DNA of 64,000 nt from Rattus norvegicus (Eukaryota > Chordata > Mammalia > Rodentia > Muridae). The notes beneath the pieces are model-generated. The model had not been told where the DNA came from. It searched no databases and saw only the letters and a list, made by a program, of their open reading frames with translations. Every line of letters starts with the position of its first letter. The stretch's first letter is position 1. Shown here piece after piece: positions 1 to 11,324 of this stretch. The DNA lies in the NCBI RefSeq assembly GCF_036323735.1, contig NC_086040.1, forward strand, positions 7,904,568 through 7,968,567. The letters are read 5' to 3'. The translations under genes and the position numbers were made by a program.

Positions 1-944
1 AACTTTATTATTTCTTGGATTCTTTTTCTTCAGAATTGCTTATTTTATATCATAAAGTGACAACCCTAGTTGCAAGGGCTTTTACATGAACTTTCCTATT
101 GACTGTATGTTTTGATTGTATTATTAGAGTTCTGTAGCTAGAAAGACAGGTCAGCCATTACAACCAAAACTTCAAATTCTCCTTCCCACTAGTTGCTAAA
201 TGTATTATGTACACAAATCATACTATTTAATATTGCTGAGATATGATAATTTTGTTACCTATTTCTGTGCATGTAGGGTAATTATAGTTTATGTGTCTAG
301 GATACATGAAATGCCTACAGTACACACGACCAACCAGATTACCAAGCTGCCAGGGAAAGAGCATAACTCTACCTGACTTTCAGTTCCAGCTCCACCATTG
401 GAGGGTTGTTGTTTTGGTCGTATAGACAACTCTTCTTTTCTACAGCAGTTTCTCATGTATTCAATGAACTCAGTATCTTAAATTTACAGGATTACTATAA
501 ATTTATCATTATTTGTTCATCTGTAAGTAACTTAAAATCTGACCTGTTTGTATTTTCCATAAATGTAAATTTGAGCCCCCTGCACAGGTAGAATATCAGA
601 GGACCACGGCAGGCATTGTTCCATCTTATTTTGAGGCACGGATTCTCTATTGTTTACCTCGTCTATGCCAGTCAAGCTGGCCTACCAGCCTCTAAGATTC
701 TCCTATCTCACCCTGCCATCTAGTTGCTGGAGCACAGCGATTATAGATTCATGTTATAAAATCTTGCTTTTTTGTGGATTCCTTGCACTCAAATTCAGGT
801 ATTCACACTTGCACCCTAAGCTCTCTGCTCACTGTTATCTCCCCAGTAAACCCACAAGTCACCTTTATGTGTCTAGTAACTGCCCTTGACCCCCATGAGT
901 CTTCAGACAAAAAAAGTGTTTTGTGGTGCAGAAGAAGGAAATGG
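1..944. other. Unassigned AT-rich unique sequence
   Basis: I see no SINE, LTR, long reading frame or splice-bounded exon here. Short open frames occur on both strands but show no recognisable protein. It probably is intergenic or intronic DNA. Confidence 0.5.
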
Positions 945-1022
945 TTGTTTAGCTCAGTAGCAGAACGCTTGGCTGTCTCAAATGGACTCCTGAGTTCAGT
1001 TCCCAGTACTGAAAAATCAGGA
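945..1022 (+). repeat. Old ID-like SINE
   Basis: A tRNA-derived body with a TTTAGCTCAGTAGCAGA A-box-like start and a GAGTTCAGTTCCCAG B-box-like segment, ending in an A-rich stretch. It matches the rodent ID layout but is diverged, so it is an old copy and not likely to be transcribed. Confidence 0.6.
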
Positions 1023-1579
1023 GAAGTCAATCCTTAGAAGTTTAAGAAAGTCAGGGAAGAAGTAAGTCAGGGAAGAAGTAGATATCTTTCTTTTAATGTG
1101 AATTGAAGGGAAAGGGTTTTTTTTTTTTTTGTTGTTGTTTTGTTTTGTTTTTTAACTTAGTTGACAACCTGAGTTTTTAGTAAACATAGACTGTATTACT
1201 CTGAGTTTATTTCTAATGAATGCAGTTTATATATCTAATATTGTGCATTACATTCTAACCTCAGAACCACTTTTTGTTTGATTTTTGTGTGTATTGGTGA
1301 GGGGGAGTGTAAACAGATAAGGCCAGCTGTCTGTCTTTATTTATCTCCCCTCAGGTACTGAGAAGATAGCAGTGTTGAAAGTCAGAGGGAAACAGAGCAG
1401 CCATAATGCATGTACAAGCACGATTTTTTTTATTTTAGCATTCACATAAAAAATCATGTGAAAAATTGCTATGGTCTCTCAAGGGGACATGACCTTGCGT
1501 TCAATAATTTGCCATAAAAAATCTCATATCCCAGAGTTTTAATTTCACAAAAATAATTTTTTCTATACAGATTTTTTTT
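1023..1579. other. Unassigned sequence
   Basis: AT-rich DNA with a poly-T/TTTTG tract near 1118-1152 that could be a SINE tail remnant. Nothing else is recognised. Confidence 0.4.
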
Positions 1580-1585
1580 CAGTTT

Positions 1586-2037
1586 TGTAGGGAGCAGCAG
1601 GGTAAAGCAAAGATGGCACTGACAACCAGCCCCATCTGAATGCAAACATCTTACAGTGCATGTGCAGGCTCATCCCCTTGCTAGGGCGGCCATATGATAA
1701 TGAGGTGATCCAGTGCCCTCCTGTGGTGAACAGCAGTGCTGCGCATGCGTGGGTTTTGTCCCTGGAGTGAGTCTGGCTGGGTTGGTACTATGCTAATGGG
1801 GTGGTTCATGCTGCTCCAATCTAGGGAGGACAAGTAGCTGGGATGATAGAGGGGTCATAATTGGGTGATTTGTGCTCAGCCAATCCCTGAAAGATTATTC
1901 GCATACTGTTGTGTATAAGGTGAGCGACTTTGCTGCTCAGGGTCCCCATGTCAACAATGAAGTGGTCCTGCAATAAAGGCTGTTGAGAAGAATCTGACCA
2001 TGTTGCATCTTCCTTGCCAGCCTAGGTGGGCGCGACA
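1586..2037 (+). mobile_element. Solo LTR, class II-like (copy 1)
   Basis: The 452-bp element starts TGTAGGGAGC and ends GCGCGACA, with TG and CA termini. It is flanked by a perfect 6-bp direct repeat, CAGTTT, at 1580-1585 and 2038-2043. A 6-bp duplication is usual for class II (ERVK/IAP-like) elements. A TATA-like GTGTATAAGG lies near 1911 and an AATAAA signal near 1972, which sets the plus orientation. No internal region follows, so it is a solo LTR left by LTR-LTR recombination. The same family occurs at 18669-19034. Confidence 0.85.
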
Positions 2038-2043
2038 CAGTTT

Positions 2044-3676
2044 TTCTTCTATTAACCTTCTCTCAATTGGCTATAATGACATTATGTCAGATTTCACTTA
2101 CAACTTAACATTTGCAGTAGATATAAGGGTATACAATATGCTTATGCACTTGTAAATTAATGGTAGGACTATTGATTGTTCAAATCCTTTTTGAGAATGA
2201 TTGGTAGTATATGTAAACTGTTACAATCAATTTAATTAATTTATTTTTTATAAATGTAAAACCTAAGAGGCTACAATACAAAGAAATAATTTTGTGCCAT
2301 GTTGCCCACAACAGTATCATTTAAGAAGCATCTCACATAGCCGTAAATTGTGGAGTGTGTACAGGAGTTGTGTTTCCCTGTATAGTGGCACATCTCGGCA
2401 GTATTGCTGGAAGTGAAAGGTAGTCATAGCACTTCAGAGTGCTGCTAGGCACTATTTACCAAAATGGAGGTAACCTATGTTTGTGGGCAGTAACCTATGA
2501 TCGGTCTCTATGAATAGAGATGAGTTCATAAATCTATGAATAAGCACTCGAGAACATTAGTAACTGTACTATGTTAATGTCCGCAAACTGGAAAAATCCA
2601 AAGTTCTATCAACAACATGATAGATTTTTTTTTTCCCAATGGGATGGTGTGGAGAAGAGAGAGGAATGAAGTGTAGCCACATAAAGGGACACAGATGAAA
2701 GTTTACAAGTGAGGTTTATAGAACATGAAATTAACCATTAAAAAAAAACAAAAGAAGCCAAACAACAAAAATACACATTATTTGATTTAGCTTGCAAAAA
2801 ATCAACAATTCGAGTTAGAAGACAATGCTTACTTACCATGGCCAGCCAGAAAGGGATGTAAAGTGCAGGCACTATTTTGTGATGAATTTCAACAGTGATT
2901 CAGGACCCAGAACAACAAAAGAAAACATATCCAGCAACTGGACTCAATGAAGCAAAGACTATAAAGAAAAGATTTAGAATAGACTTCTGTTTGGGTCATT
3001 TCATTTTGTTTTGAGTTAACAGACATGTGGTGATTTGTATATAATATAAATACAAGTCCAGAAGGCTCTGGAACCAGGTTACTGAAATTAAATTTTTGTG
3101 TCATAGATGGAGCACTTCATTTAACTCTGATTCTTCATTTATCTCCTACAAAAAATGTATGCTTTTACTGTGAAAATTAATAAAATTATACACAGCAATC
3201 AACACATAGCATCACTTAGCCCAGAAGATGCTAATGATTGTTAGTATCCTCTCACTAAGAATTTAAACTCTGTGAGAGTTTAGAAAGGAACAATATGGAG
3301 CTTTTCTTATATGGATCCATTATTCACAGAGGTGGCATTCTTATTCTTAAATAGAAACTATGAACTCAGCTTATTCCATAATTACTTGAGTTTTTGGGGG
3401 CCCTCTCACATCAGCCATCAGTCAAGACAGTCTCCCATAGACACAGTCCCACGCACATTGTCAATAGGGGTACCTCTTCCCAGGTCACTCTGGGTTATGT
3501 CAAGCTGACTAGACAGAATTAGAAATTTTGGAATGATAGAGAAAATCTGTGAATGGTAAACATTTAAAACAATTAAACTTAAGATGGAATTGCAATATCA
3601 GCTTCAATATTTTTTAACTTTACCCCTCTGTAATTATTTCTTTTAGTGAAATGAAGTGTATAAAAGATGAACACTC
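2044..3676. other. Unassigned unique sequence
   Basis: AT-rich DNA without a repeat, exon or regulatory element that I can name. Reading frames are short and unsupported. Confidence 0.4.
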
Positions 3677-3725
3677 TTTCTTTCTCTCTCCCTTTCCCTC
3701 TCTTTCTCTCCTCTCTCTCTGTGTC

Positions 3726-3795
<70 letters not shown>

Positions 3796-3799
3796 TGTG
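3677..3799. repeat. (CT)n-(GT)n compound microsatellite
   Basis: An interrupted CT tract passes into about 30 uninterrupted CT dinucleotides and then about ten GT. The open frames through it encode only Ser-Leu, Arg-Glu or Cys-Val strings and are not genes. Confidence 0.95.
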
Positions 3800-4199
3800 A
3801 GTCAGATTCCTGTATACAGGTATACCCAGCATGTGTACATGAAAAAGGCCAAAAGAGGATAACAGGTGTCTTTCTTATCCCTGCTTTATTCCCGTAGGCC
3901 AGGTTGCTCACTGAACTTGAGGCTGGTCATTTTGCTCGGCTGCTGGTTAGTGAACTTCCAGGCCTGCCTGGCTTCATGATACAGCACTAAGTTATAAGTA
4001 TCTATGACAAAGCCAGCTTTTATATGCTGCAAACTCACTTAGTCATTCTTGCTTAAGCTGTTTCTTTGACCTCAGAATTAACTATTTTGCAATAAGAAGT
4101 CAGTGTTGTTGCACAATCTATCTAAAACTTTTATCGTACTAGAAGGAAGCCCAGTCACAAATTTCTATTGCTCCAGCTGGCAACAACTACTGTCCTTTT
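3800..4199. other. Unassigned sequence
   Basis: Unique-looking DNA between the microsatellite and an ancient L1 tail. No feature is recognised. Confidence 0.4.
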
Positions 4200-4720
4200 C
4201 TGTCTTTATGGATATACCTCCTGTAGATAGTCCATGTGACTGAAGTCTTGTGGCCTTTTCACTTAGTGTGTACACAACATGCATTCACGTTGTGGCATCA
4301 TTCTGTACTATATTCCACATATCACAGTTTGTTTATCCATTTGTCCATTCATAGATACTTTGGGTCTTCTAAATTTAATATTTTTCGTTGTTTGTATTAT
4401 TATATTAGGAGCTATGGGCATGTGCTTACTATGGCTCACATGTAGTGATCAGAAAACACTCTACGGGTGACATAAGTGAACAAGTTGTTTCCCTCCTATT
4501 GGGGCGAAAATGGAACCCAGGTAGGTGTGCAGGGTTAGGGTATGTTTACCTTTATAGGAAAGAATCTTATTTTCTTCTATAGAGGTTATACCACTTTCCA
4601 TTTCGACAAGTAATGTATGTGGGTGCTGTTACGTCCATCCAAGTGGATGTCAGGTATTGTCTTAGTTTTTTAATTTGCATTTTCCTAATAACTAATCATT
4701 TTAAGCATTTTTCTTTTAGA
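4200..4720 (-). mobile_element. Ancient L1 fragment (ORF2 end), inverted
   Basis: On the plus strand the order of phrases is that of an inverted L1 ORF2 C-terminus. A 'Val/Phe-Ile-His...' segment comes first (TTTGTTTATCCATTTGTCC near 4329), a diverged middle follows, and TTTTTTAATTTGCATTTTCC TAATAACTAATC closes it near 4667-4695. It is much more diverged than the other L1 copies in the window, so I infer an old, pre-rat L1 (L1M-type). Confidence 0.65.
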
Positions 4721-5627
4721 TCAGTATGAGAACAGATGATATTTCCATTGACCATGAGGAAACTGAGAACTAGAAATTCTAAATTAAATAATTTGTCCTA
4801 CTACGGTTTGATATCTGATTTATATATTTGATTTCAAAGCAACACTTTCAGTGACCTGTAATTTTTAACTTACTAAATATTTCTATAAAAAATAAATTGT
4901 TATTTAAATTAAGTAAGTATAATTTGGTCGAGAAGAAATGGAGGAGCACAGTAGGTGCTAGGGAAAAACTCAATTTTTAAAAAGATAAGATGCATCGGGA
5001 CTGTCACTGGGAGTTGTGCAGGGTAGGTTTGGGAAAAGTAACTTGGAGAGTAGATGGCTTTAAGATCTTGAATTTGCAGAGTTAAGGTATTTGAATATCA
5101 GAATTATAGGAAGCTGTAGATCAATAGTGGTCCTGAGTGGTTTGTATGGGCATAAAAACAACATAATACTGGGGAGCACCAGCTATGTGTGCAGTTATAA
5201 AACTTGCAGCCAACTTCAACAGTGGAGGCAGAGGAAGATGGGAACTAACAAGTACAAGGCCAGGCCAACCAAACGCTACATTTAGCTCAGTAAACCAGAG
5301 GAAATTACACAAACTATCTGTGCTCTTGTTTTCTCAGTCAACATAGGCATAGTAATTTAAATTCCTGAAACTTTTATAATGATTTAAACTATTTTACATG
5401 TAAAAGTACCAAGAACAAACTAAACTCTTTGCGTATTAAACATTTCATAAATGTCAACTATTATTAGGTGACATTTAGGTCCCCACATTGGCTGGTGTTT
5501 TGTATCTTTTCATTTTACAAGAAATCTGTGCATTAGAAGATAATGTAATTAGTGAAATGACAGAAAAAGCAATGGAGAAGAGGTTGCATCATATAGAAAG
5601 CTCCCATTGACAAAACTAGTCTTATAC
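4721..5627. other. Unassigned unique sequence
   Basis: No recognised element. I looked here for upstream exons matching the pseudogene at 6065-11523 (the SPX-domain part of Xpr1) and saw none. Confidence 0.4.
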
Positions 5628-5756
5628 TAGGCATGGCAAATATTTAATGCCAGCATACAGTAGGCAGAAGAAAGAGGATCCCTGTGTTTGAAGCCAGCCT
5701 GATCTACATAGCATGCTCCAGGATATCCACGAGTGCATGTCTCAAACAAAAACACA
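5628..5756 (+). repeat. B1 SINE
   Basis: Follows the B1 layout: GGCATGGCAAA start, 'AATGCCAGCA' for the A-box region, 'GAAGCCAGCCTGATCTACAT' in the middle, and GTCTCAAACAAAAAC as the tail. It is about 20-25% diverged by eye. Confidence 0.8.
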
Positions 5757-6064
5757 GCCTGGTCATACTGTTCAATGCCATTTTCCCTGCTGTCTTATAA
5801 TTTAGAAAATAAATGAAAATGTAAAAACATATGAAACAATGGAATAACATGATTAAAAAGTTTCATGGAAATTATTCTAATGGCACTCTGCAGCATAAAG
5901 AAGCAGAAGAAATATGTCTAGAGGCATATTTATTGACTCTTAAGATTATCTAGATACAGATTGTTTTGTAGAAACATTCTGTCCTATGTCTGTGTCTTAG
6001 AGAATGATGAGAAAATATAATTGCAGGGAACATGGTAGATAACTAACTAATAAATTTCTTTCAG

Positions 6065-6255
6065 CTGTATATAAACTTGAAATAGGTAGAACTGTTTGGC
6101 CCTTGATAAGTATCTATTGGGGTAGCTATCTTCTGATTGAATTCCTTTTTCTACTGGGCATCAACACATATGGTTGGAGACAAGCTGGTGTAAATCATAT
6201 CCACAGCTTTGATCTTAATTCATGAAACAATTTTTCTCATCAGCATCTCTTTGAG
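6065..6255 (+). pseudogene. Xpr1-like: Xpr1-like exon A (one nonsense codon)
   Basis: The exon starts after TTTCTTTCAG and ends before GTAATA. It reads AVYKLEIGRTVWPLI, then a membrane segment LLIEFLFLLGINTYGWRQAG, and ends FSHQHLFE in phase 0. Against XPR1 the match is close along its whole length. The only break is TGA at 6223-6225 where XPR1 has Arg, consistent with a CGA to TGA change. Confidence 0.88.
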
Positions 6256-6556
6256 GTAATAAAGCACAGAGTCTTGTGAACCTGTCCTCACTGAATGAAT
6301 GGCCAACTCACTGGGAGTCTCCTGAGCGTTCTCCACTCTCACAGAGAGGCTGACTCACTGGGAATCTCATGGATGTGCTCCACTCTGAGTGACTGACTGC
6401 AGGGGTGTTTATGAATACCCTGATCAGTGCTCAAGTTCATCTCCACTAGAGGATTATTGAACTGTTCATCATTTTTCATATCTTTGTTTACTAAAGGCTA
6501 TTGTGTGTAATGATAAGAAGGAACTTTCTCCCTTTTGTCTTCCCTCTGCTTTACAG

Positions 6557-6736
6557 ATTGCTGGATTCCTGGTGATATTATGGTTCCTGAGCCTTCTGCA
6601 GTGCTTCTTTGCTGCAAGCAGTATCATCCCTATGTACGTGTATTCACTTGCCCTTTATGGGTTTATGCTCTTCCTTCTTATCACCCCCCAAAAAATGTCC
6701 CACTATATATCCAGACTTTGGCTGTTTAAATTTCTG
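6557..6736 (+). pseudogene. Xpr1-like: Xpr1-like exon B (open)
   Basis: The exon is 180 bp, exactly 60 codons. The acceptor TTTACAG and donor GTAAGT are canonical, and there is no stop. It begins IAGFLVILWFLSLL, contains YVYSLALYGFMLFLLI, and ends in a basic-aromatic stretch with LWLFKFL. It encodes two hydrophobic segments. Roughly two thirds of residues agree with recalled XPR1, which is low for mouse-rat orthology and points to relaxed evolution after duplication. Confidence 0.88.
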
Positions 6737-7014
6737 GTAAGTCTAGAAGCCATGCACATCATTTTGAGAATAGTACATTAGCATTGACTTCCTCAAATGC
6801 CTCATGGACTGTTGTATTGCACAGCCTTACAGGCAGGATGCACATTGGGGCCAGGGAATAGTGCCCAGATTCAGGAGTAAGTGCTTTTGTGGATACCAGA
6901 TAACCTTGAACATTTATAACATTGTTGCCAGATAGTGAATTGATTGTACATATTATAATTAATTAACCAGTGTGGTAATATATAGCACTTTTTTTTTTCT
7001 TTCTAAAGAAAAGA

Positions 7015-7090
7015 GAGTCAGGCAGAGTGTCATTGTGCAATCCCTTACTTAGGATTTGAAGGTAGAAGGATCAGAAGTCCAAGGCTTCTT
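7015..7090 (+). repeat. B1-like SINE fragment
   Basis: A short stretch with GAAGGTAGAAGGATCAGAAG followed by TCCAAGGCTTCTTTA resembles the middle of B1/PB1. It is strongly diverged and truncated. Confidence 0.4.
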
Positions 7091-7214
7091 TATACTGCAT
7101 TTACCTCAGTATTCTCTTAGATTACCTATAACTATAAATCTCTATGAAGTGTTTGTTTTTGTATGAATCATATATGTGAGTGCCCACATATATTTATATG
7201 TATGGGTACCACGC

Positions 7215-7372
7215 GTGTGGTTGGTATTCATGAAATCCAAATTAGTGTATCTGATCCCTGAAGCTTCTGTTGTAGACAGCCGTGAACTAAGCAAGCATGG
7301 GTGTTGGGAACTAAGTCCCTTCCTCCACAAGAGCAGCAGTACATGACTACTGAGCCACCTTTCTAGCTTTTC
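7215..7372 (-). repeat. B3/B2-type SINE, inverted
   Basis: On the minus strand it starts AGCTAGAAAGGTGGCTCAGT and runs through GAGGAAGGGACTTAGTTCCC to ACAGAAGCTTCAGGG. This is the tRNA-derived head and body of the B2/B3 superfamily. Confidence 0.65.
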
Positions 7373-8147
7373 TATAAACTTATTTCTAAATGAGGTTTTG
7401 GAAGATTCAGAAAGCTTACTGTGACGATGTTTCCATTGCAGGATGGTATAGATGCGTACTTTGTGTGCAGTGCCTTGGTGAGTCCTGTTTTTGAGTAGGA
7501 AGCCATCATTTCATGCATGGTTACTTTCTCTGATGAGTAGAATGATCCATGTTGAATGGATGTGTATCTGGGTCTGAACTGTGTGATGATAAATTTAGAC
7601 TGATTGGTTGAATAGACTGGAGTGAAATATAAAAAGGATTAACACACTAGTAAAAATCTTCCTTGAAGCAGTGATTTCTTGCTTTTGTAATATCGTTACT
7701 AAAACACAAGTGTTATTGGGTATAGGTCATTTAAAATCTGTTGGCCTATTTATTCAAACTTCATTGATAAAATTATTCCCTTAAATGTAAGTCAGAGAAT
7801 TAACAGAATATTTTCACCCTAGTTTTATTTATTGAAAATGTTTTGTAAACACTTGTCCTAAAATAAAAATCTTATTTCCCTTGTGTTTTATCTTTATTTT
7901 TACTGAAAAACACTTGGTCTTAAAAATAAGATTGCTCACTATTTATATTAATATTTATACGGGAATCTTTGTAATTGACTTATGCTACCTTCTCTCCCCC
8001 CCAAAAAAATAAAATTAAGAACTTTATGTACCTCATTCTTATAGAAGCTAATAAAAGTTTTAAATAGAGTCCTTAGTTATATCATTAGCGATCAATTTTT
8101 TTGTTTTGTTTTGTTTTGTTGGCGTTGGTGTTGTTGTTGTTATTTTT
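7373..8147. other. Pseudogene intron, unassigned
   Basis: AT-rich intronic DNA of the Xpr1-like pseudogene. I see no further element, apart from a TTTTG-rich SINE tail beginning near 8098. Confidence 0.4.
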
Positions 8148-8290
8148 AAAGGCAGGGTATTTCAGTGTGGTCCTGGTTGTCCTGGAACTGGATCTACAGA
8201 ACAGGCTATTCTTGACCTCACCCAGATCTGCTGCCTCTGCCTCTTATGACATGTGCAATGACTGCCTGGGCCCAGATCAGCTTTTACCAA
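8148..8290 (-). repeat. B1 SINE, inverted
   Basis: On the plus strand it reads as an inverted B1: GGCAGGGTATTTCAGTGTGG, TCCTGGAACTGGATCTACAG, CTGCCTCTGCCTC, preceded by a T/G-rich tail. The insertion is oriented opposite to the pseudogene. Confidence 0.75.
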
Positions 8291-8954
8291 TTTTTTTACT
8301 ATAATTGTGTGTGCCTGGACATGAACATAAGGGATCTGGAGAGGGTTCAGTCGTTAACAGGACAGGCAGAGGATCATGGAATCAAAATATATTGGCTCCA
8401 GTGACCAATATCTCAAAACTTGTTATTATTGTTTCCATAGCTAGCTTCAAACAGTATCTGTTATAGATGATATTCAAGATTGATTCATATTATATAGTCA
8501 TGTATTCCTCTAAAGAGAAATGCTTATAGAATAAAGAGAAAGAACCAACCACATCTGAGGGGAGGCCTGCCATTGATTCCCAGGTTGAATGTGTCTACTA
8601 AATTAATACAGCTATACCTCCAGAGAGTAGGACTTTAAACTCATTTTAAGAATTACTACAGTTTCAGAGGAATGCATTATTATCTATCCATTTTCTTCTG
8701 TATGATAAAGTCAAGGGAGTCTAAGAGGATAAAGTTAAAATCTATCTCTATCCATATTACTCCATGAAGGCACAACCAGGTCCCCTGCACAACTTGAGTT
8801 TATTCCTGATGGTTGCACCAGTGTCTGGTTCTGCTCTGCCATGCCAGGATTTTTTTTTTTGTATTTATAACAGGTTTATAGAGAACAAGTCAAGGTGAGT
8901 TTCTGTTAATGGGAATAACAAAGGACTAGCTTAGGAATTGCTATGAGAAAGTTT
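8291..8954. other. Pseudogene intron, unassigned
   Basis: Unique-looking intronic DNA with one T10 run near 8851. No element is recognised. Confidence 0.4.
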
Positions 8955-9050
8955 GGCGTTATGTTACACACTATGATCCTGGCACTTAGGCAGGAGAATT
9001 TCAAGTTAGAGGGCAGCCTGGGCTACATAGTGAGGCCTGTCTCAACCTTC
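8955..9050 (+). repeat. B1-like SINE
   Basis: Contains ATGATCCTGGCACTTAGGCA, GGGCAGCCTGGGCTACATAG and a CCTGTCTCAACC end. This is the B1 right-half order, with substantial divergence. Confidence 0.6.
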
Positions 9051-9242
9051 TCCCCTTAATAGAATTGTTATAAGAATTGAGCTTTATCATTCTATATACT
9101 CTAAGAGAATATATTGCATGAGTTAGTTGCTTAACAGATTTATCATTATTTTCAGAATAGTGGTCAGAGGTGATTTTGGTGGAAATTATAAGACAAACAC
9201 AGTCATTACCATTACATTAGTGAAATCAGTATTATATAGTCT

Positions 9243-9320
9243 ATGGGTGCAGTGCAGTCAAGTGGTAGAGTGCATGCCTCATATGCATAAGATCCTGGCC
9301 TTGAAACCTGACTTTCTAAG
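9243..9320 (+). repeat. Old ID-like SINE
   Basis: GGTAGAGTGCATGCCTCATA and AGATCCTGGCCTTGAAACC correspond to the A-box region and the anticodon/B-box side of ID. The copy is diverged and has lost a clear oligo-A tail. Confidence 0.45.
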
Positions 9321-9399
9321 AGTGTCATTTAACTTAGAGGATGCAATAGGCCTCAGATGATTTAATCATGCTCCCTGCCTGTTTTTCTCTCCCTGATTT

Positions 9400-9535
9400 T
9401 CTGAGACAAGGTTTTTCTGTGCAGCTGTCCTAGAATTCACATTGTAGACCAGGCTGGCCACCAATTCAGAGATCTGCCTGCCTCTTCCTCCCTGTTTTGG
9501 GATTAGAGGCATCAGACACACTGTCTGGCCATTCC
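9400..9535 (-). repeat. B1 SINE, inverted
   Basis: GAGACAAGGTTTTTCTGTGC, TAGACCAGGCTGGCCACC, GATCTGCCTGCCTCTTCC and GGGATTAGAGGCA follow each other in the order of an inverted B1. Confidence 0.85.
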
Positions 9536-9640
9536 TGTCTTTTATAGGCAAAGAAGAGCTTTGTAGTCAGCCAAGTGTTCCCCTGTCCAACAAATGCCTT
9601 GTAGCCTAACACCAGGTTGATTCTTGTGCTTCCATCACTT

Positions 9641-9752
9641 ATTTTTTTCTTGAAAGGGTCTTACTCCATAGCACAGGCTAGCCTCAAACTTGTTGCATTG
9701 CTGCCTCAGCCTTCTAAGTGAAGGCCTACAGGAACAAACCACTATGGCTGGA
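9641..9752 (-). repeat. B1/PB1-like SINE, inverted
   Basis: TCTTGAAAGGGTCTTACTCC, CAGGCTAGCCTCAAACTTG and CTCAGCCTTCTAAGTGAAGG fit an old inverted B1-family element. Confidence 0.6.
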
Positions 9753-9995
9753 GTATTCTCCGTCCCCTTGTTTTCTGCTTGCCTCAACAGCAGCCACACA
9801 CTCATCTACTGTTTACCTTCCAATTTTGCATTCAACTCCTTCCTACTTTACTGGGTTACCCACCCTTGTTGTCTGGACTTTGTGTATGTGTGCGATTTTT
9901 TGATTTCCTTTTTACCAGCAGTCAGGCTGAATGGTCAGCCTTGAACTAGAGAACTGTTTCTATGTTTTCTCATTTTTTTCCTTTCTTTTGCTCAT

Positions 9996-10166
9996 TTTCA
10001 AGTTTTTACTGCTCCCTTCCATAAGGTAAGCTTTGCCGATTTCTGGATGGCCGATCAGCTGAACAGCCTGTCAGTGATTCACATGGACCTGGAATATATG
10101 ACCTGCTTTTACAATTTGCACTTAAGTGGGATGAGCCTAAGGGCCTCTTGCCAAATGATGCGCAAG
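9996..10166 (+). pseudogene. Xpr1-like: Xpr1-like exon C (frameshift, suspect splice sites)
   Basis: The block reads VFTAPFHKVSFADFWMADQL and then NSLSVIHMDLEYMTCFYNL, a strong match to the first part of the XPR1 EXS region. Near 10118-10120 one base is missing, after which the match continues in another frame as KWDEPKGLLPNDAQ. By the phase of exon B the exon should start at 9996, but the two preceding bases are AT, not AG. After 10166 the sequence is TTAGGG, not GT. Splice-site loss is therefore likely, though an AG at 10001-10002 and a shifted GT donor are available. Confidence 0.85.
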
Positions 10167-10709
10167 TTAGGGTATGATTTTGTATTCATACTAGTGAATT
10201 TACAGCATAAACAAGAACTATTCAGAATGATAAATATGACAGTTAAGGTCAAGATGAAATCTCATCTAATAACATTACACGTGTAAATAAATGTGCTTGG
10301 CACGCTGTTAGCAATCTCCTTATCTGAAATCATTTATTTGGCATTTAAGTTGTGTTTGGATTTTAGTCAACTACTTGCCAATACATTTACAATTTACACT
10401 TAAAGAATTTTACAGTTATCTCTCAACATTCATGTATGTTGGTCGCTGTCTCAACGGCTCGAACGCCAGCAACTTGTCCTCATAGAAATGCTCAGGATGC
10501 CATTGTAGGTGCCAGGGGTCCAAGTACTGATTGCTTAGAATCAGGTAGGTGCCTTGAGAAAGAACATCCTGGTCAATTCAAAAGTCTTGACCTTCTTCTG
10601 GCTCTTTGCCTATGCTTTGGTGGCGCCAAGTTCATTTAGTTAGGAAGTTTGCATTAATAACAACGATCTAATGTACACAGATCTAGCATATACTCACAAA
10701 AGATAATTG
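10167..10709. other. Pseudogene intron, unassigned
   Basis: Intronic DNA between the third and fourth Xpr1-like exons. I recognise no element in this part. Confidence 0.4.
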
Positions 10710-10830
10710 TAAATTAGGTATGGCAGCCCACCTGGCCCCTGAAATCCCAGCACTGAGGAGGCTGTAGCCATAGGATGGTCGGTCATCCTGGGGTGCATAT
10801 ATGAAATCCTGTCCCCAAAATTAATACTAC
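10710..10830 (+). repeat. B1/B4-like SINE
   Basis: GGTATGGCAGCCCACCTGGC, CTGAAATCCCAGCACTGAGG and AATCCTGTCCCCAAAA follow the B1 order with a strongly diverged middle. Confidence 0.55.
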
Positions 10831-11324
10831 TGAAGTGCAGCAATAAAAAATAATAATGAGCCATAAGCTTTCTATGATTATGAGGAGGCCATAGAACACG
10901 TTCTCTGGGTGTATGTTTATAGTAACTTTTCACTTACAAAGCTGTCTCAGTACCCGTGATATTTCTACGTATTCCTATGTTTAAAGTCATATAACAAAGC
11001 ACGTGTTTTCCTTCCTTTTATTCATAGACTCTTTTCCTATAATTTTATTACACTTGAAAAAAGTACAAAATTGCTTGAGTTGGTTCTAGGATATTCAGAA
11101 ATCTCAAAAACCATTGCCCAATAGTCACCTCAGCTTCTCCCAGTTTCTCAGCCACTAAAAATGTTGAGCAAGTAATGTCTGCACAGGAGAAAGTGACTGT
11201 GAACACATGGATTATGGTTTTATGGCTATGCTGATGGGTAGTTGTACTGTGTGACTAAATGGTATGAACAGTTAATTTATTTGAATTGTGATATTGTTTT
11301 CCTTCTTCTTTGAAATCTTCACAG

